Shown here piece by piece: positions 52,880-61,532 of a stretch of 64,000 nucleotides of DNA. This stretch comes from DASQPA01 sp963757335 (GTDB lineage Bacteria; Acidobacteriota; Thermoanaerobaculia; Multivoradales; UBA5704). The stretch covers positions 62,001 through 126,000 of the forward strand of contig CAVWRJ010000021.1 in the NCBI GenBank assembly GCA_963757335.1, written 5' to 3'. Position 1 is the first letter of the stretch. Each line of letters starts with the position of its first letter. The position numbers were made by a program, and so were the translations under genes. The notes beneath the pieces are model-generated. The model was not told the DNA's origin, did no database searches, and worked only from the letters and a program-made list of their open reading frames with translations.

Positions 52880-55206
52880 TCACCCCGCCTCGGGGTAGAG
52901 CTGCCGGTAGCTGTCGGCGAGGACGAGAATCCGCTTGACGTAGCTCTTCGACTCGTCCAGGGAGAGGTTCTCCACGAAGTCGTCCATCCGGGCGGCGCCG
53001 GCCTGCTGCCAGAGGCGCTCGATCCGGTTGGGTCCGCCGTTGTAGCCGGCGAGCGCGAGCTCCAGGTTGCCGTGGAAGTCGTCGAGCAGCTCGCGCAGGT
53101 AGGCGGTGCCCAGGCGAAGGCTGAGGTGCGGGTCGTAGAGGTCCTCGGGGCGGTAGGAGATCCCCAGCCGGTGCGCCGTCTCGCGGGCGGTCTCCGGCAT
53201 CAGCTGCATGAGGCCGCGCGCCCCCACCCGGCTGGTCGCCCGGGGGTTGAAAGCGCTCTCCTGGCGGATCACCCCGGCCACCAGAGAGGCGGGCAGGTGC
53301 TGCTCGGCGGCACAGCTGCGGATCTCGGCGCCGAACTCCAGGGGATAGTAGGCGAGGAGGATCTCCTGCGGCACCGTCGCCTGGTAGGCGGTGCCGAGGG
53401 CGGGGAAGGCCTGGCGGAGGAGGAGGAGGCTCGCCGCCTCTTCGCCCCGCCGGCCGAGGATGATGGCTTTCAAGGCGAGGAGGTCGCGAGTATTCGCCTG
53501 GTTGCTTGCCGGGGTATTCGCCTGGCTGTACGCCTGTTTGGCCACCAGCTCGATCTCGCGCGTGGCGAGGCCGTCCAACCCGAGGTCGGTCAGCAGCTTG
53601 GCCTGGACGAGAGAGGGGTCGATCCGCCACGGCCCGGCGCTCCGCACCCGGACGCCGGCCCAGTCCGGACCCGGTTCCTGGCCGGGTTTCTGGGCGAGTT
53701 GGGCGATCGCCTGGCGGCCGTAGAAGTCGGCGGTGTCGCTGGTCGCGACGAGCTCGCGATAGAGGTCGCGCGCCGCCTCCAGATCGCCCATCCGCTCGCG
53801 GGACCGGGCCTGCCAATAGAGGCCGCGGTGGGCGTCCGCGCTCTCCGGGTAGAGCTCCTGGAGGAGCTTCCAGGCGGCGACCGCGGCCTGGTCGTCGGCC
53901 GTCCGGTAGCCGCTCCAGCCGCGTTCCCAGAGGGCGGCGGCGGCGGTGGTGTCCGCCGGATCGATTCGGCGCAGAGCGCGGAGGGCGTCGACCGCCTCCC
54001 CGGCGAGCCCCGCCTCCTGGAGCTGGGTATAGAGATGCCGGACCGTGGCGGCCTGGAGACTGCCGCCGCCCAGGCGGACGGCGGTCATCAGATGGGTGTG
54101 GGCCTCGGCGAGGAGCTGCTGGCGCTCCGCGGCGGCGAGCCGGGCCGGCCCCGCCATCGCCGGCATCGCCGGCATCGCCGACAGCGAAGCCGCCTCCGCT
54201 CTCGCTCCTTCGAGGCTCGCCTCTTCAGCCACGCTCCGGGGGCTCGCCCCGGCGAGGACCGCCAGGGCCTCCTGCCCGTGCCGGCCGGCGAGGAGGGCGC
54301 GGGCGTCCAGCAGGTACCACTCGGTATCGCGCTCCCCGGCGGGGATGCTGTCGAGCGTGGTGACCGCCGCCGCGGCGAGGCGGCTGCCGTCGAGGAAGGA
54401 GAGGGCCCGGCGCTTCACCTCGCCGGTCGAGAGGAGCGTCGCCCCGTCGAGCTCGCCGCCGGAGAGGGCGCCCGCCTGCGCCAGGTGCCGGGGGACGGCG
54501 AGCGAGGCGGCGGAGAGCGGCGCCTGGATCAGCAGCCGGCGCCCGGCCTCGCGGAGGACCGTCCAGTCACTCTTCTCCCTACCGATCTGCCAGGCGAGAT
54601 CTTCGAGCCGGGCCGCGGCGTCCCCCTCCACCCCTTCCCGGCGGGCGGCGGCGATCAATTCCAGGGCGTGTGGCGTCCGGTTCTGCCGGCGGGCGAGGTC
54701 CGCCGCCTCGAAGTAGGCCTCCCCGCGGAGAGGCGACCGCGGGCAGCCGGCGAGGAGACCGGCATAGGCCTTCTGGGCGACCTCCTGCTCGCCGCGGCGG
54801 GTGGCGCTCGCCGCCAGCAAATAGAGGCGCCAGTCCTCGAGCGCCCCCCCGGGGTGGGGCTCGCCGCCAGGAGCTCCTGGGCGTGCAGAAGGTCGTGCGA
54901 CTCGTAGGCGTAGAGCCCCTGGACCAGCCGGGCGCTCACCTTCTCGACGGGGTTCTCCTGGCCCACCTTCTCCAACAGTTGGCGCGAGCCTTGCAAATCT
55001 TTCTTGCGAAGAGCTTGGGCGGCCGCTGCATAGCGGGCAGGTGCAAGCGGGCCCAAACGATGCTTTTCCGCCGCCTGGCTCGGTTTCCCTTCTTTCAGCT
55101 GATCACGCAGCTGATCCCGATCGGTGACGCTCTCGACAAATCGAGGGGTAAGCAGGGCGGAGACGAGCAGGGCCGAAGCGACGAACAGAGAGCCTGGAAT
55201 TTTCAA
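52880..55206 (-). CDS. Slt70-like soluble lytic transglycosylase with TPR region (frameshifted)
   Basis: TTG 55206 (after GGAGGT) begins with a signal-anchor (IPGSLFVASALLVSALLTPRFV). A long TPR/SLT-type helical superhelix follows (QALRKKDLQGSRQLLEKVGQENPVEKVSARLVQGLYAYESHDLLHAQELLAASPT). The frame breaks at a seven-G run (about 54848-54854). The second frame resumes (ALEDWRLYLLAASATRRGEQEVAQKAYAGLLAGC...) and leads to the catalytic domain with IRQESAFNPRATSRVGARGLMQLMPETARETAHRLG (Glu of RQES catalytic), then LRLGTAYLRELLDDFHGNLELALAGYNGGPNRIERLW. It cleaves the MurNAc-GlcNAc bond to give 1,6-anhydro ends. The ATG in the second frame at 54820 would give a truncated form. Confidence 0.88.
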
Positions 55207-55453
55207 CCACACCTCCGGGGAACGAGCGAGCTGATCTTCTGCGGTGACCAGAGGCCACCGGGTGCGTACCCCCGGCAACAGCCCTTTACCTAAAGTTCAT
55301 TCCCGCACGTCCCTTTTTGTAAAAAAGGATAGTTTTTTCGTGCCTCTCTCCTTCCGGCCGCCGGGCCGCGAGGGGAGCCGCTGCGTTATGCTTTCGCCCC
55401 GCGGGGGGCTTGGCCCATGTTCTGGAACACCCGTTTCTTGAAGAGAGGTACCG

Positions 55454-56839
55454 ATGGTCCGTGAGAGGAAGGCTGCTGCTGGTTGCCTGGTCCGCGTGGT
55501 GCTCGCCGCCGTGCTCCTGGCCCTGATCGTCGCCGTCGTCGCGACGTTCTGGGTCGGCTCGGCTCCCGAGTTGATGTTGAAGCCGGGAGCGAAGGGGATC
55601 GGGCGGCGGACGCCCATCGCGGTCCACCTCGACGACACCGGGAGGGTCGAGAAGGTGCGGGTCGAGCTGGTGCAGGGGCAGGACGTCACCCCGATTACCG
55701 AGAAGGACTTCGCGAGCCATCCGGCCTGGGCTTTCTGGAAAGGCCGCGCCCCGGCGGACTTCACGGTCGAGGTCGGCCGCGACACGGTCAAGGGGCTGCG
55801 CACTGGCGAGGCCACGGTACGGGTCACCGCCGAGCGGGCGGGGAGCTGGCTGCGGCGCCCCGCGCCGGTCGTCGCCGAGGTCAAGCTCCCGGTCCGCCTC
55901 GCCCCCCCGACCCTGGGGCCGGTCTCCACCCAGCACTATGTGGCCCAGGGGGGCTGCGAGGTGGTGGTCTACCGGGTAGGGGAGAGCGCGATCAAGGACG
56001 GCGTCCGTTCGGGCGACTGGTGGTTCCCCGGCTTTTCCATGCCCGGCCCCGACAAGCAGCTGCGCTTCGCCTTCTACGCGGTGCCCTGGGACACCGGCGA
56101 CGCCTCGGCGGTCCGCCTGGTGGCGATCGACGACGTGGGCAACGAGGCCGCGGTCGGCTTCGTCGACCAGTTCTTCCCCAAGCCGATCAAGAGCGACATC
56201 ATCCAGATCAACGACGCCTTCTTGAACAAGGTGGTCCCCGAGATCCTCTCCCAGTCGCCGGAGATCCGCGACCAGGGGGACCTGGTGAAGAACTTCCTCG
56301 CCATCAACGGCGATCTGCGCCGCAAGCAAGGCGATGCCCTGAAGACCCTGGCCGAGAAGTCGGCCCGCGAGTTCCTCTGGACCCAGCCCTTCCTCCCCAT
56401 GCCGAACGCCAAGATCACGGCCGCCTTCGCCCAGCGCCGGACCTACATGTACCAGGGCAAGCAGATCGACCAGCAGACCCACTTGGGGTTCGACATGGCC
56501 TCGGTACAGCGGGACGCCGTCCCCGCCTCGAACAGCGGCACGGTGGTCATCGCCCGCTTCTTCGGGATCTACGGCAACGCGGTGGTGATCGACCACGGCT
56601 ACGGCCTGATGAGCCTCTACGGCCACCTCTCCTCGATCGAGGTCAAGGAGGGGCAGCACGTCAACCGCAGCCAGGAGCTCGGCCGCTCGGGCCAGACCGG
56701 CCTCGCCGGCGGCGACCACCTGCATTTCACGATGCTGCTCCAGGGCCTGCCGGTCAACCCGGTGGAGTGGTGGGACCCGCACTGGATCCGCGACCGCATC
56801 GCGCGGAAGCTGGGGCCGGCGCTCAAGTACGCGGGATAG
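55454..56839 (+). CDS. Secreted M23 family peptidase with extended N-terminal domain
   Basis: This 461-residue protein has a signal-anchor (LVRVVLAAVLLALIVAVVATFWV). A large N-terminal beta domain (about 35-290) includes VSTQHYVAQGGCEVVVYRVGESAIKDGVRSGDWWFPGFSMPGPDKQLRFAFYAVPWD and FVDQFFPKPIKSDIIQINDAFLNKVVPEILSQ, and resembles the family of NlpD/MepM-like proteins found in Deltaproteobacteria and Acidobacteriota. The LytM domain has zinc-binding HLGFDMASVQRDAVPASNSGTVVIARFFGIYGNAVVIDHGYGLMSLYGHL and catalytic HLHFTMLL. It probably cleaves cross-links or activates amidases in the periplasm. Its stop lies three bases before the 41-bp array. Confidence 0.92.
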   Translation: MVRERKAAAGCLVRVVLAAVLLALIVAVVATFWVGSAPELMLKPGAKGIGRRTPIAVHLDDTGRVEKVRVELVQGQDVTPITEKDFASHPAWAFWKGRAPADFTVEVGRDTVKGLRTGEATVRVTAERAGSWLRRPAPVVAEVKLPVRLAPPTLGPVSTQHYVAQGGCEVVVYRVGESAIKDGVRSGDWWFPGFSMPGPDKQLRFAFYAVPWDTGDASAVRLVAIDDVGNEAAVGFVDQFFPKPIKSDIIQINDAFLNKVVPEILSQSPEIRDQGDLVKNFLAINGDLRRKQGDALKTLAEKSAREFLWTQPFLPMPNAKITAAFAQRRTYMYQGKQIDQQTHLGFDMASVQRDAVPASNSGTVVIARFFGIYGNAVVIDHGYGLMSLYGHLSSIEVKEGQHVNRSQELGRSGQTGLAGGDHLHFTMLLQGLPVNPVEWWDPHWIRDRIARKLGPALKYAG

Positions 56840-56842
56840 AGC

Positions 56843-57129
56843 CGGATTAGCGATCCCGGTACCGGGAAATGCTCGCCAGGCCCTGAGCTAGCTTTCCCGG
56901 TACCGGGAAAGCTTCGCCAGGCCTTGAGATAGCTATCCTAGGGGTGGGATAGCTTCGCCAGCCCCTGAGATAGCTATCCCGGCACCGGGAAAGCTTCGCC
57001 AGGTCCTGAGATAGCTATCCCGGTACCGGGAAATCTTCGCCAAGCCCTGAGATAGCGATCCGAGGGCCGGGAAAGCTTCGCCAGGCTCTGAGATGGCGAT
57101 CCGGGTACCGGAAATCTTCGCCGCGCGCC
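56843..57129. repeat. 41-bp tandem array of palindromic units
   Basis: Seven units, each ending in TGAG(A/C)TAGC(T/G)AT-like sequence, start at about 56843, 56884, 56925, 56966, 57007, 57048 and 57089. Each has a palindromic core of the type TCCCGGTACCGGGA followed by AA(A/G)(G/T)CTTCGCCAGGCC. The unit at 56890-56913 is a perfect 24-bp palindrome. The units at 56925 and 57048 carry decayed cores (CCTAGGGGTGGG, CCGAGGGCCGGG). The period is not a multiple of three. The array fills the entire gap between two convergent genes, 3 bp from one stop and 9 bp from the other. Confidence 0.9.
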
Positions 57130-57138
57130 GGGGAGGCG

Positions 57139-58121
57139 CTACTTCCGTCCGCGCGCCTTGAGCAGCTCGGGGAGATGCTCCTCCACCCACTTCTCGGCCT
57201 TCTGGGTGTGGCGGAAGAGGCGCTCCCGGCGGCGGAACTCGGGGGTGTGGACGTGGCGGCGGCCGTTTCGCATGACGGGCGGGATGGCGGCGTGGAGGAG
57301 CTCGTGGTAGACCACCGACTCGACCACATAGCGCGGCACGTTCGGCTGGTCGAGGGCGCGGTGGATGCGGATCAGCCGGTCCTCGTAGGAGTAGCTGCCG
57401 AGCTGGATGGTGCTCTTCCGGGCCCGTCCCCGGCAGGTCTGGGCGGCCCCGCCGCCGCCCTTCCCCCAGGTGATGTCGGCCTTCAGCCTGCCCTCGAAGT
57501 AGCGCTCGTTCAAGTCGTCGCGCAGCTCCCGGAGGTCGAGCCCCTCGCCCACCGGGTGGAGGCCGAGGCGGCGGCGGGCGGCCATCCGGATCGGACCGCG
57601 GTGGCGGGCGAAGTGGTCGCGGAGCACGGTCAGGGCCTCGCGCGCCCGGTCGCTCCCCTTGCGGCTCTCGACGAAGGTGGCGACCGCCTGCAGCACCTCG
57701 TCCGGCGCACCCGCGAACGAGCGGTGGATGCGGAGGGTGAGGCGGGAGTCGTCGCGCGGCCGGCCGGGCTTGACCGAGAGGATGGTGCGCCGGTTGTCGG
57801 TCAGGATCACCGACTGGAGCCTCCCCCGGGTGAGTCGGGAGAGCCGGCGGAGGAGGGCTTCGGGGGTCGCTTGAGGCGCGCCGCCGGGGGTGGGGAGACG
57901 GGCCGGGGGACCGGACGGGGCCGGCCGCGTTCGGGGAGGGTGTCGTCGCGGCCGAAGAGATCCAGCTGCAGCGGGCGGCCCTTGCCGGCAATACCAGCGA
58001 TACCGGCCAGGCCGGCGGCGCCGCGGCGCTCCTTCAGCCCCTCCGGCGGGCGCCGAGGGGGGGCGGGAACGGGGCGAGCCAGGGTCCGCGATCTTGCCGG
58101 CACGAGCACCTCCGGTAGCAT
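57139..58121 (-). CDS. SprT-like metalloprotease (frameshifted)
   Basis: The C-terminal part is a zinc metallopeptidase with VVYHELLHAAIPPVMRNGRRHVHTPEFRRRERLFRHTQKAEKWVEEHLPELLKARG. The two His and Glu of HELLH and a downstream His or Glu form the site, as in SprT/WLM-type proteases. Upstream are LLRRLSRLTRGRLQSVILTDNRRTILSVKPG and RLTLRIHRSFAGAPDEVLQAVATFVESRKG, typical of this bacterial subgroup, and QTCRGRARKSTIQLGSYSYEDRLIRIHRALDQPNVP. The natural N-terminus (from ATG 58121) is in another frame and includes GRPLQLDLFGRD. The frames meet in C-runs at about 57885-57900. It may be involved in DNA-protein cross-link repair, as eukaryotic SPRTN is, but this is inference from fold. Confidence 0.8.
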
Positions 58122-58225
58122 CGGACGGAACCCCGTCGCCCCGCGCCGGAGGGCTTTCTCCGGGGCCGTCCAGAAGCGAGAAATTGGACTGTAGCACAGC
58201 CCCAAGGCCGTTCGGAGGCGTCCGC

Positions 58226-59218
58226 TCAAGGGATCGGGAAGCGTTCGCCCACGGCGAGCACGTGGACCCGGCCGGGGTCCTCCCCGCTCCGGGCGACCTC
58301 CTCGGCGAGGACCCGGGGGGCGAGGTCGACCGGCTCGTCGGTCAGGTCGAAAGCCCCCCAGTGCATGCCGAACAGGTGCCGCGCCCCGAGGTCGCGGAAG
58401 GCGCGGAGGGCCTCCCCGGGGTCCATGTGCTGGGGGCGCATGAACCAGCGCGGCTCGTAGGCGCCGATCGGCAGGAGGGCGGCGTCGACCGGCCCGAAGC
58501 GGCGGCCGAACTCGGCGAAACCGTGAAAGTAGCCGCTGTCGCCAGCGAAGTAGTAGCTCCGCTCGCCGCCGGTCAGCAGCCAGGAGCACCAGAGGGAGGC
58601 GTTCCTGCCCACGTCCAGCCGGTTCGACCAGTGCTGGGCGGGGAGGCAGGTGAGAGTGAAGCGGCCCTGGGGGGCGCTCTCCCACCAGTCGAGCTCGACG
58701 ACGTCGAGCCCCGCGGTCGCCCGCCGCTGGCGGAACCACGCCCCGACCCCCCGCGGCACGAACCAGCGCACGCTTGGAGGCAGCCGCTCGACCGTCCAGG
58801 CGTCGAGGTGGTCGTAGTGGTTGTGGGAGAGGAGGGCACAGGCGTGCGGGGGCACCGCCGCGAGCGGGATGCCGGGCGGGCTCTGGCGCGCCGGCAGGAG
58901 CGCCCGCGGCCCCCAGTGGGGGTCGGTGACGAAGACCTCGCCCCCGTCCTGGATGGCGAAGGTCGAGTGCCCCACCCAGGTGAGCGAGGGCGGCGCTGAG
59001 CCCGCCGCGAGATAGGCGCCGTCGTTCTCGACCCGGGGGATATGGAGCGGCTGGCGCTTGTCGTAAGGGTTCTTCCGCAACTTCCAGCGGAGGACGTCGA
59101 GGACCCCGGTGGTCATTGGGGCCCACGGGTTCCAGAACTTCCCCGGTGCACCGTGGGGGGCGTAGAGGAGGGCCGGGTCATCCATGGGAGAGAGGACTTT
59201 AGCAGGCCCGGTGATCAA
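58226..59218 (-). CDS. MBL-fold hydrolase (NAPE-PLD/UlaG-like)
   Basis: This protein of about 330 residues starts at TTG 59218 (overlapping the preceding stop by four bases) or ATG 59185. Metallo-beta-lactamase motifs are SLTWVGHSTFAIQDGGEVFVTDPHWG and CALLSHNHYDHLDAWTVERL (HxHxDH), then LPAQHWSNR, YYFAGDSGYFHGF (Asp ligand) and HLFGMHWGAFD. The pattern matches the N-acyl-phosphatidylethanolamine phospholipase D-like subgroup, which cleaves phosphodiesters in lipids, but the true substrate is unknown. It is third in a minus-strand operon after DUF1499 and SRPBCC genes. Confidence 0.9.
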   Translation of the reverse strand: MITGPAKVLSPMDDPALLYAPHGAPGKFWNPWAPMTTGVLDVLRWKLRKNPYDKRQPLHIPRVENDGAYLAAGSAPPSLTWVGHSTFAIQDGGEVFVTDPHWGPRALLPARQSPPGIPLAAVPPHACALLSHNHYDHLDAWTVERLPPSVRWFVPRGVGAWFRQRRATAGLDVVELDWWESAPQGRFTLTCLPAQHWSNRLDVGRNASLWCSWLLTGGERSYYFAGDSGYFHGFAEFGRRFGPVDAALLPIGAYEPRWFMRPQHMDPGEALRAFRDLGARHLFGMHWGAFDLTDEPVDLAPRVLAEEVARSGEDPGRVHVLAVGERFPIP

Positions 59219-59817
59219 CGATCCGCGTCCCAGTCCTCTTCGTCCGGCGATACCAGGTCCTGTTCTCGCACAACGCTGCCGTGCAGCGAGTTGGGCTCCT
59301 CCGCCTCGGCTACCTGAATCCGAACCGGTTCATCTCCTCCAGCCATAGAGCCGAAGACCTCCTGGATCTTCCGGTTGCGATACGCGAAGATCTTCTTGAG
59401 ATCCCGCGCGACGAGCAGCCGGTTGATCAGGCGCCCTCCCGTGACGGCGTAGCGGACCCGGTCGTCGACCCGCGTGCCGCCAATGCCGCCAATGCCGCCA
59501 GTGCCGCCGGGGATCTCCTCGAAGGTGTGCTCGTGGACCCAGAGGCGGTAGGGGCCGCGGAGCTGCTCGTCGACGAAGCGGTGGGGCGGCTCCCAGGCGG
59601 TGATCTCGGTCCGCCAGCGGATGGGGATGCGGTGGAGGCGGATACGGTAGTCGAGGAGCGTCCCCTGCCGCATGGCGAGGGGCAGGGGGGTGAGGATCTG
59701 GAAGCCGAGCCAGGGGGGGGTGAGGACCTCGAGGTTTTCGGCAGCGGCGAAGAAGGCGAAGACCTCCTCCCGGGCGCGGGGGAGGAGCTGCGCGGTCCGG
59801 AGCTCGAAGATCGTCAC
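59215..59817 (-). CDS. SRPBCC-fold protein
   Basis: This 200-residue START/Bet v 1-like protein starts MTIFELRTAQLLPRAREEVFAFFAAAENLEVLTPPWLGFQILTPLP. It continues GTLLDYRIRLHRIPIRWRTEITAWEPPHRFVDEQLRGPYRLWVHEHTFEEI. VDDRVRYAVTGGRLINRLLVARDLKKIFAYRNRKIQEVF closes the helix-grip fold. Proteins of this subgroup ('CDP-paratose epimerase-associated') bind hydrophobic ligands. A nine-base microrepeat inserts the GGTGGIGGIGGT loop between the sixth and seventh strands. The C-terminus is an acidic tail (SPDEEDWDAD). Coupling: the ATG overlaps the DUF1499 stop by four bases, and its own stop overlaps the start of the MBL gene. Confidence 0.88.
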   Translation of the reverse strand: MTIFELRTAQLLPRAREEVFAFFAAAENLEVLTPPWLGFQILTPLPLAMRQGTLLDYRIRLHRIPIRWRTEITAWEPPHRFVDEQLRGPYRLWVHEHTFEEIPGGTGGIGGIGGTRVDDRVRYAVTGGRLINRLLVARDLKKIFAYRNRKIQEVFGSMAGGDEPVRIQVAEAEEPNSLHGSVVREQDLVSPDEEDWDADR

Positions 59818-60209
59818 TTCCGGCCCGGCGCCCGCGCTTGAAACTCGCGGGCGATCGCCTCCATCCGCTTCCTGTTGACCCCGAAGTCGGAGCGGCCGAG
59901 CCGCGACGCCGAGCGGAAGTGCAGCCGCTTGGTCCGGTCGTCGAAGAGGAAGGAGACGTCGTCGACGAAGCGCAAGAGCGCCGAGCGGAACTCGGCGTGG
60001 ACGTAGGTGGGCTCGACGGTCACCACTCTGGCGTTCTTCTTCCCCGCCAGGAGGGTGAGGAGCCGCCCCCGTGCCTCTTCGAGGTCGCCGTAGGGGAGGG
60101 GCTCCATCCGATGCCCGGCGTCCGCGCTCTGGGTCGAGACGCAGTTCGGGGTCTTCGGGCAGGGGGGAAGGGTACGCTCGGGAGCGGAGCGCGGGGATGG
60201 CGGGGTCAT
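59814..60209 (-). CDS. DUF1499 family protein
   Basis: This 131-residue protein is read from ATG 60209, which follows GGAGG. The family pattern is CPKTPNCVSTQSADAGHRMEPLPYGDLEEARGRLLTLLAGKKNARVVTVEPTYVHAEFRSALLRFVDDVSFLFDDRTKRLHFRSASRLGRSDFGVNRKRMEAIAREFQ. The CP-x-TPNCVSTQ start, the VDDVEFxFD core and the SASRxGxSDxGVNRxRxExIR ending are diagnostic. Family function is unknown. Here there is no signal peptide. It heads a three-gene operon with SRPBCC and MBL genes. The divergent mbtH gene starts 140 bp away. Confidence 0.93.
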   Translation of the reverse strand: MTPPSPRSAPERTLPPCPKTPNCVSTQSADAGHRMEPLPYGDLEEARGRLLTLLAGKKNARVVTVEPTYVHAEFRSALLRFVDDVSFLFDDRTKRLHFRSASRLGRSDFGVNRKRMEAIAREFQARAPGRK

Positions 60210-60350
60210 TCGAGCCTCCATGTCATACTGTAATATGAAACCCAGGATGTCACGCCTGGGGCCGGGCCGGCACACTACTAGTGGAGCCGGGCTCTCTCCG
60301 GCTAAGATATCCGCCGGTCATCTGCATCGAAAGCTGTAAAGGAGAACAGA

Positions 60351-60623
60351 ATGAGCTGGGAAGAAAGAGAAGATACGACGATCTACAAAGTCGTCGTGAA
60401 CCACGAGGAGCAGTACTCGATCTGGGCCGCCCACAGAGAGCTTCCCCTGGGCTGGAACGCCGTCGGCAAAGAGGGCCCGAAGGACGAGTGCCTGGCCTAC
60501 ATCAAGGAGGTCTGGACCGACATGCGGCCGCTGTCGCTGCGCAAGAAGATGGAAGAGATGGAGCGCGAGCGCCAGCAGCAGCAGCCGCAGGTAGAGGCGG
60601 GAGGGGAGCCGTCGACGAACTAG
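60351..60623 (+). CDS. mbtH: MbtH-like NRPS accessory protein
   Basis: This 90-residue protein has an MbtH core: TTIYKVVVNHEEQYSIWAAHRELPLGWNAVGKEGPKDECLAYIKEVWTDMRPLSLRKKMEEME. The signature NxExQYSIW, LPxGW, G-x-x-G-x(3-4)-CLxYIxEVWTDMRP is complete except that the usual Trp pair is spaced as W-AAH-...-LGW. MbtH proteins bind and activate adenylation domains of nonribosomal peptide synthetases. The ATG follows AAAGGAGAA at good spacing. It is seven bases upstream of the thioesterase gene. No NRPS is in the window. Confidence 0.97.
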   Translation: MSWEEREDTTIYKVVVNHEEQYSIWAAHRELPLGWNAVGKEGPKDECLAYIKEVWTDMRPLSLRKKMEEMERERQQQQPQVEAGGEPSTN

Positions 60624-60629
60624 GCGGGG

Positions 60630-61532
60630 ATGGAGGGGCTGTCGCGCGTCTGCCCGTCCTTAACGGGCGTCGCCCTCCCCTCGCTCGCCGGCGGGGCCGC
60701 TCTCCGGTCCTCGCCGGTCTCCACCCCTCGTGAGTCGATCTCGATCGTGAAGCCGCACAGCTCCCCCACCGAGCGGTGGCTCGCCTACCGCGAGCCCAGG
60801 CCGCGGGCGCGCCTCCGCCTGTTCTGCTTCCCCTATGCCGGCGGCGGCGCCTCCGCCTACCGCGGCTGGGGGGCGGCGCTGCCCGCGGACGTCGAGGTCT
60901 GCCCGGTCCAGCTGCCGGGGCGGGAGAGCCGGCTGCGCGAAACGCCGTTCACCCACATGGCACCGCTCGTCGAGGCCATCGCGGACGTCCTGCCGCCCTA
61001 CCTCGACCTCCCCTTCGCCTTCTTCGGCCACAGCATGGGCGGGCTCATCAGCTTCGAGCTCGCCCGGGAGCTCCGCCGGCGGGGCGGCGCGGCGCAGCCG
61101 TTCCACCTCTTCATCTCCGGCCGCCGGTCGCCCGACGGGCCGGCCCGCGAGGAGCCGATCCACGCTCTCCCCGAGCCGGAGTTCATCGTCAAGCTCCGGG
61201 AGCTCAACGGCACGCCCGAGGAGGTGCTGCAGCACGCCGAGCTGATGCGGCTGCTGATCCCCATTCTGCGCGCCGACTTCGCGGTCAACGAGAACTACGT
61301 CTATCAGCCGGAGCCGCCGCTGGACATCGGGATCTCCGCCTTCGGCGGGCTGGGCGACGTGGATGTCACCCGGGAGGACATCGCGCTCTGGGAGAAGCAG
61401 ACGCGCGGCCGCTTCCGGATGCGGATGCTCCCCGGCGACCACTTCTTCCTCCACAGCGCCAAGGATCTGGTCACCGAGGCCCTGGCGCGCGACCTGGCCG
61501 AGCTCGGCCACTTCCTCCCCCAGGCGCGGTGA
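60630..61532 (+). CDS. Type II (GrsT-like) thioesterase
   Basis: This is a 300-residue alpha/beta hydrolase. The family begins near residue 47 (RWLAYREPRPRARLRLFCFPYAGGGASAYRGWGAALPADVEVCPVQLPGRESRLRE). The nucleophile elbow is FAFFGHSMGGLISFELARELRRRGG (Ser). The catalytic Asp lies in GISAFGGLGDVDVTREDI, and the His is in MLPGDHFFLHSAKDLV. Type II thioesterases clear mis-primed acyl groups from carrier proteins of NRPS or PKS lines. The first 40 residues look non-native, and GTG 60747 is a plausible alternative start. The stop overlaps the PPTase start by four bases. Confidence 0.94.
   Translation: MEGLSRVCPSLTGVALPSLAGGAALRSSPVSTPRESISIVKPHSSPTERWLAYREPRPRARLRLFCFPYAGGGASAYRGWGAALPADVEVCPVQLPGRESRLRETPFTHMAPLVEAIADVLPPYLDLPFAFFGHSMGGLISFELARELRRRGGAAQPFHLFISGRRSPDGPAREEPIHALPEPEFIVKLRELNGTPEEVLQHAELMRLLIPILRADFAVNENYVYQPEPPLDIGISAFGGLGDVDVTREDIALWEKQTRGRFRMRMLPGDHFFLHSAKDLVTEALARDLAELGHFLPQAR

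Noticed and set aside
56843..57129. CRISPR array or plasmid iteron origin
   Set aside because: No spacers, no rep or cas gene, and the units fill a convergent intergenic gap; a hairpin array is the better description.
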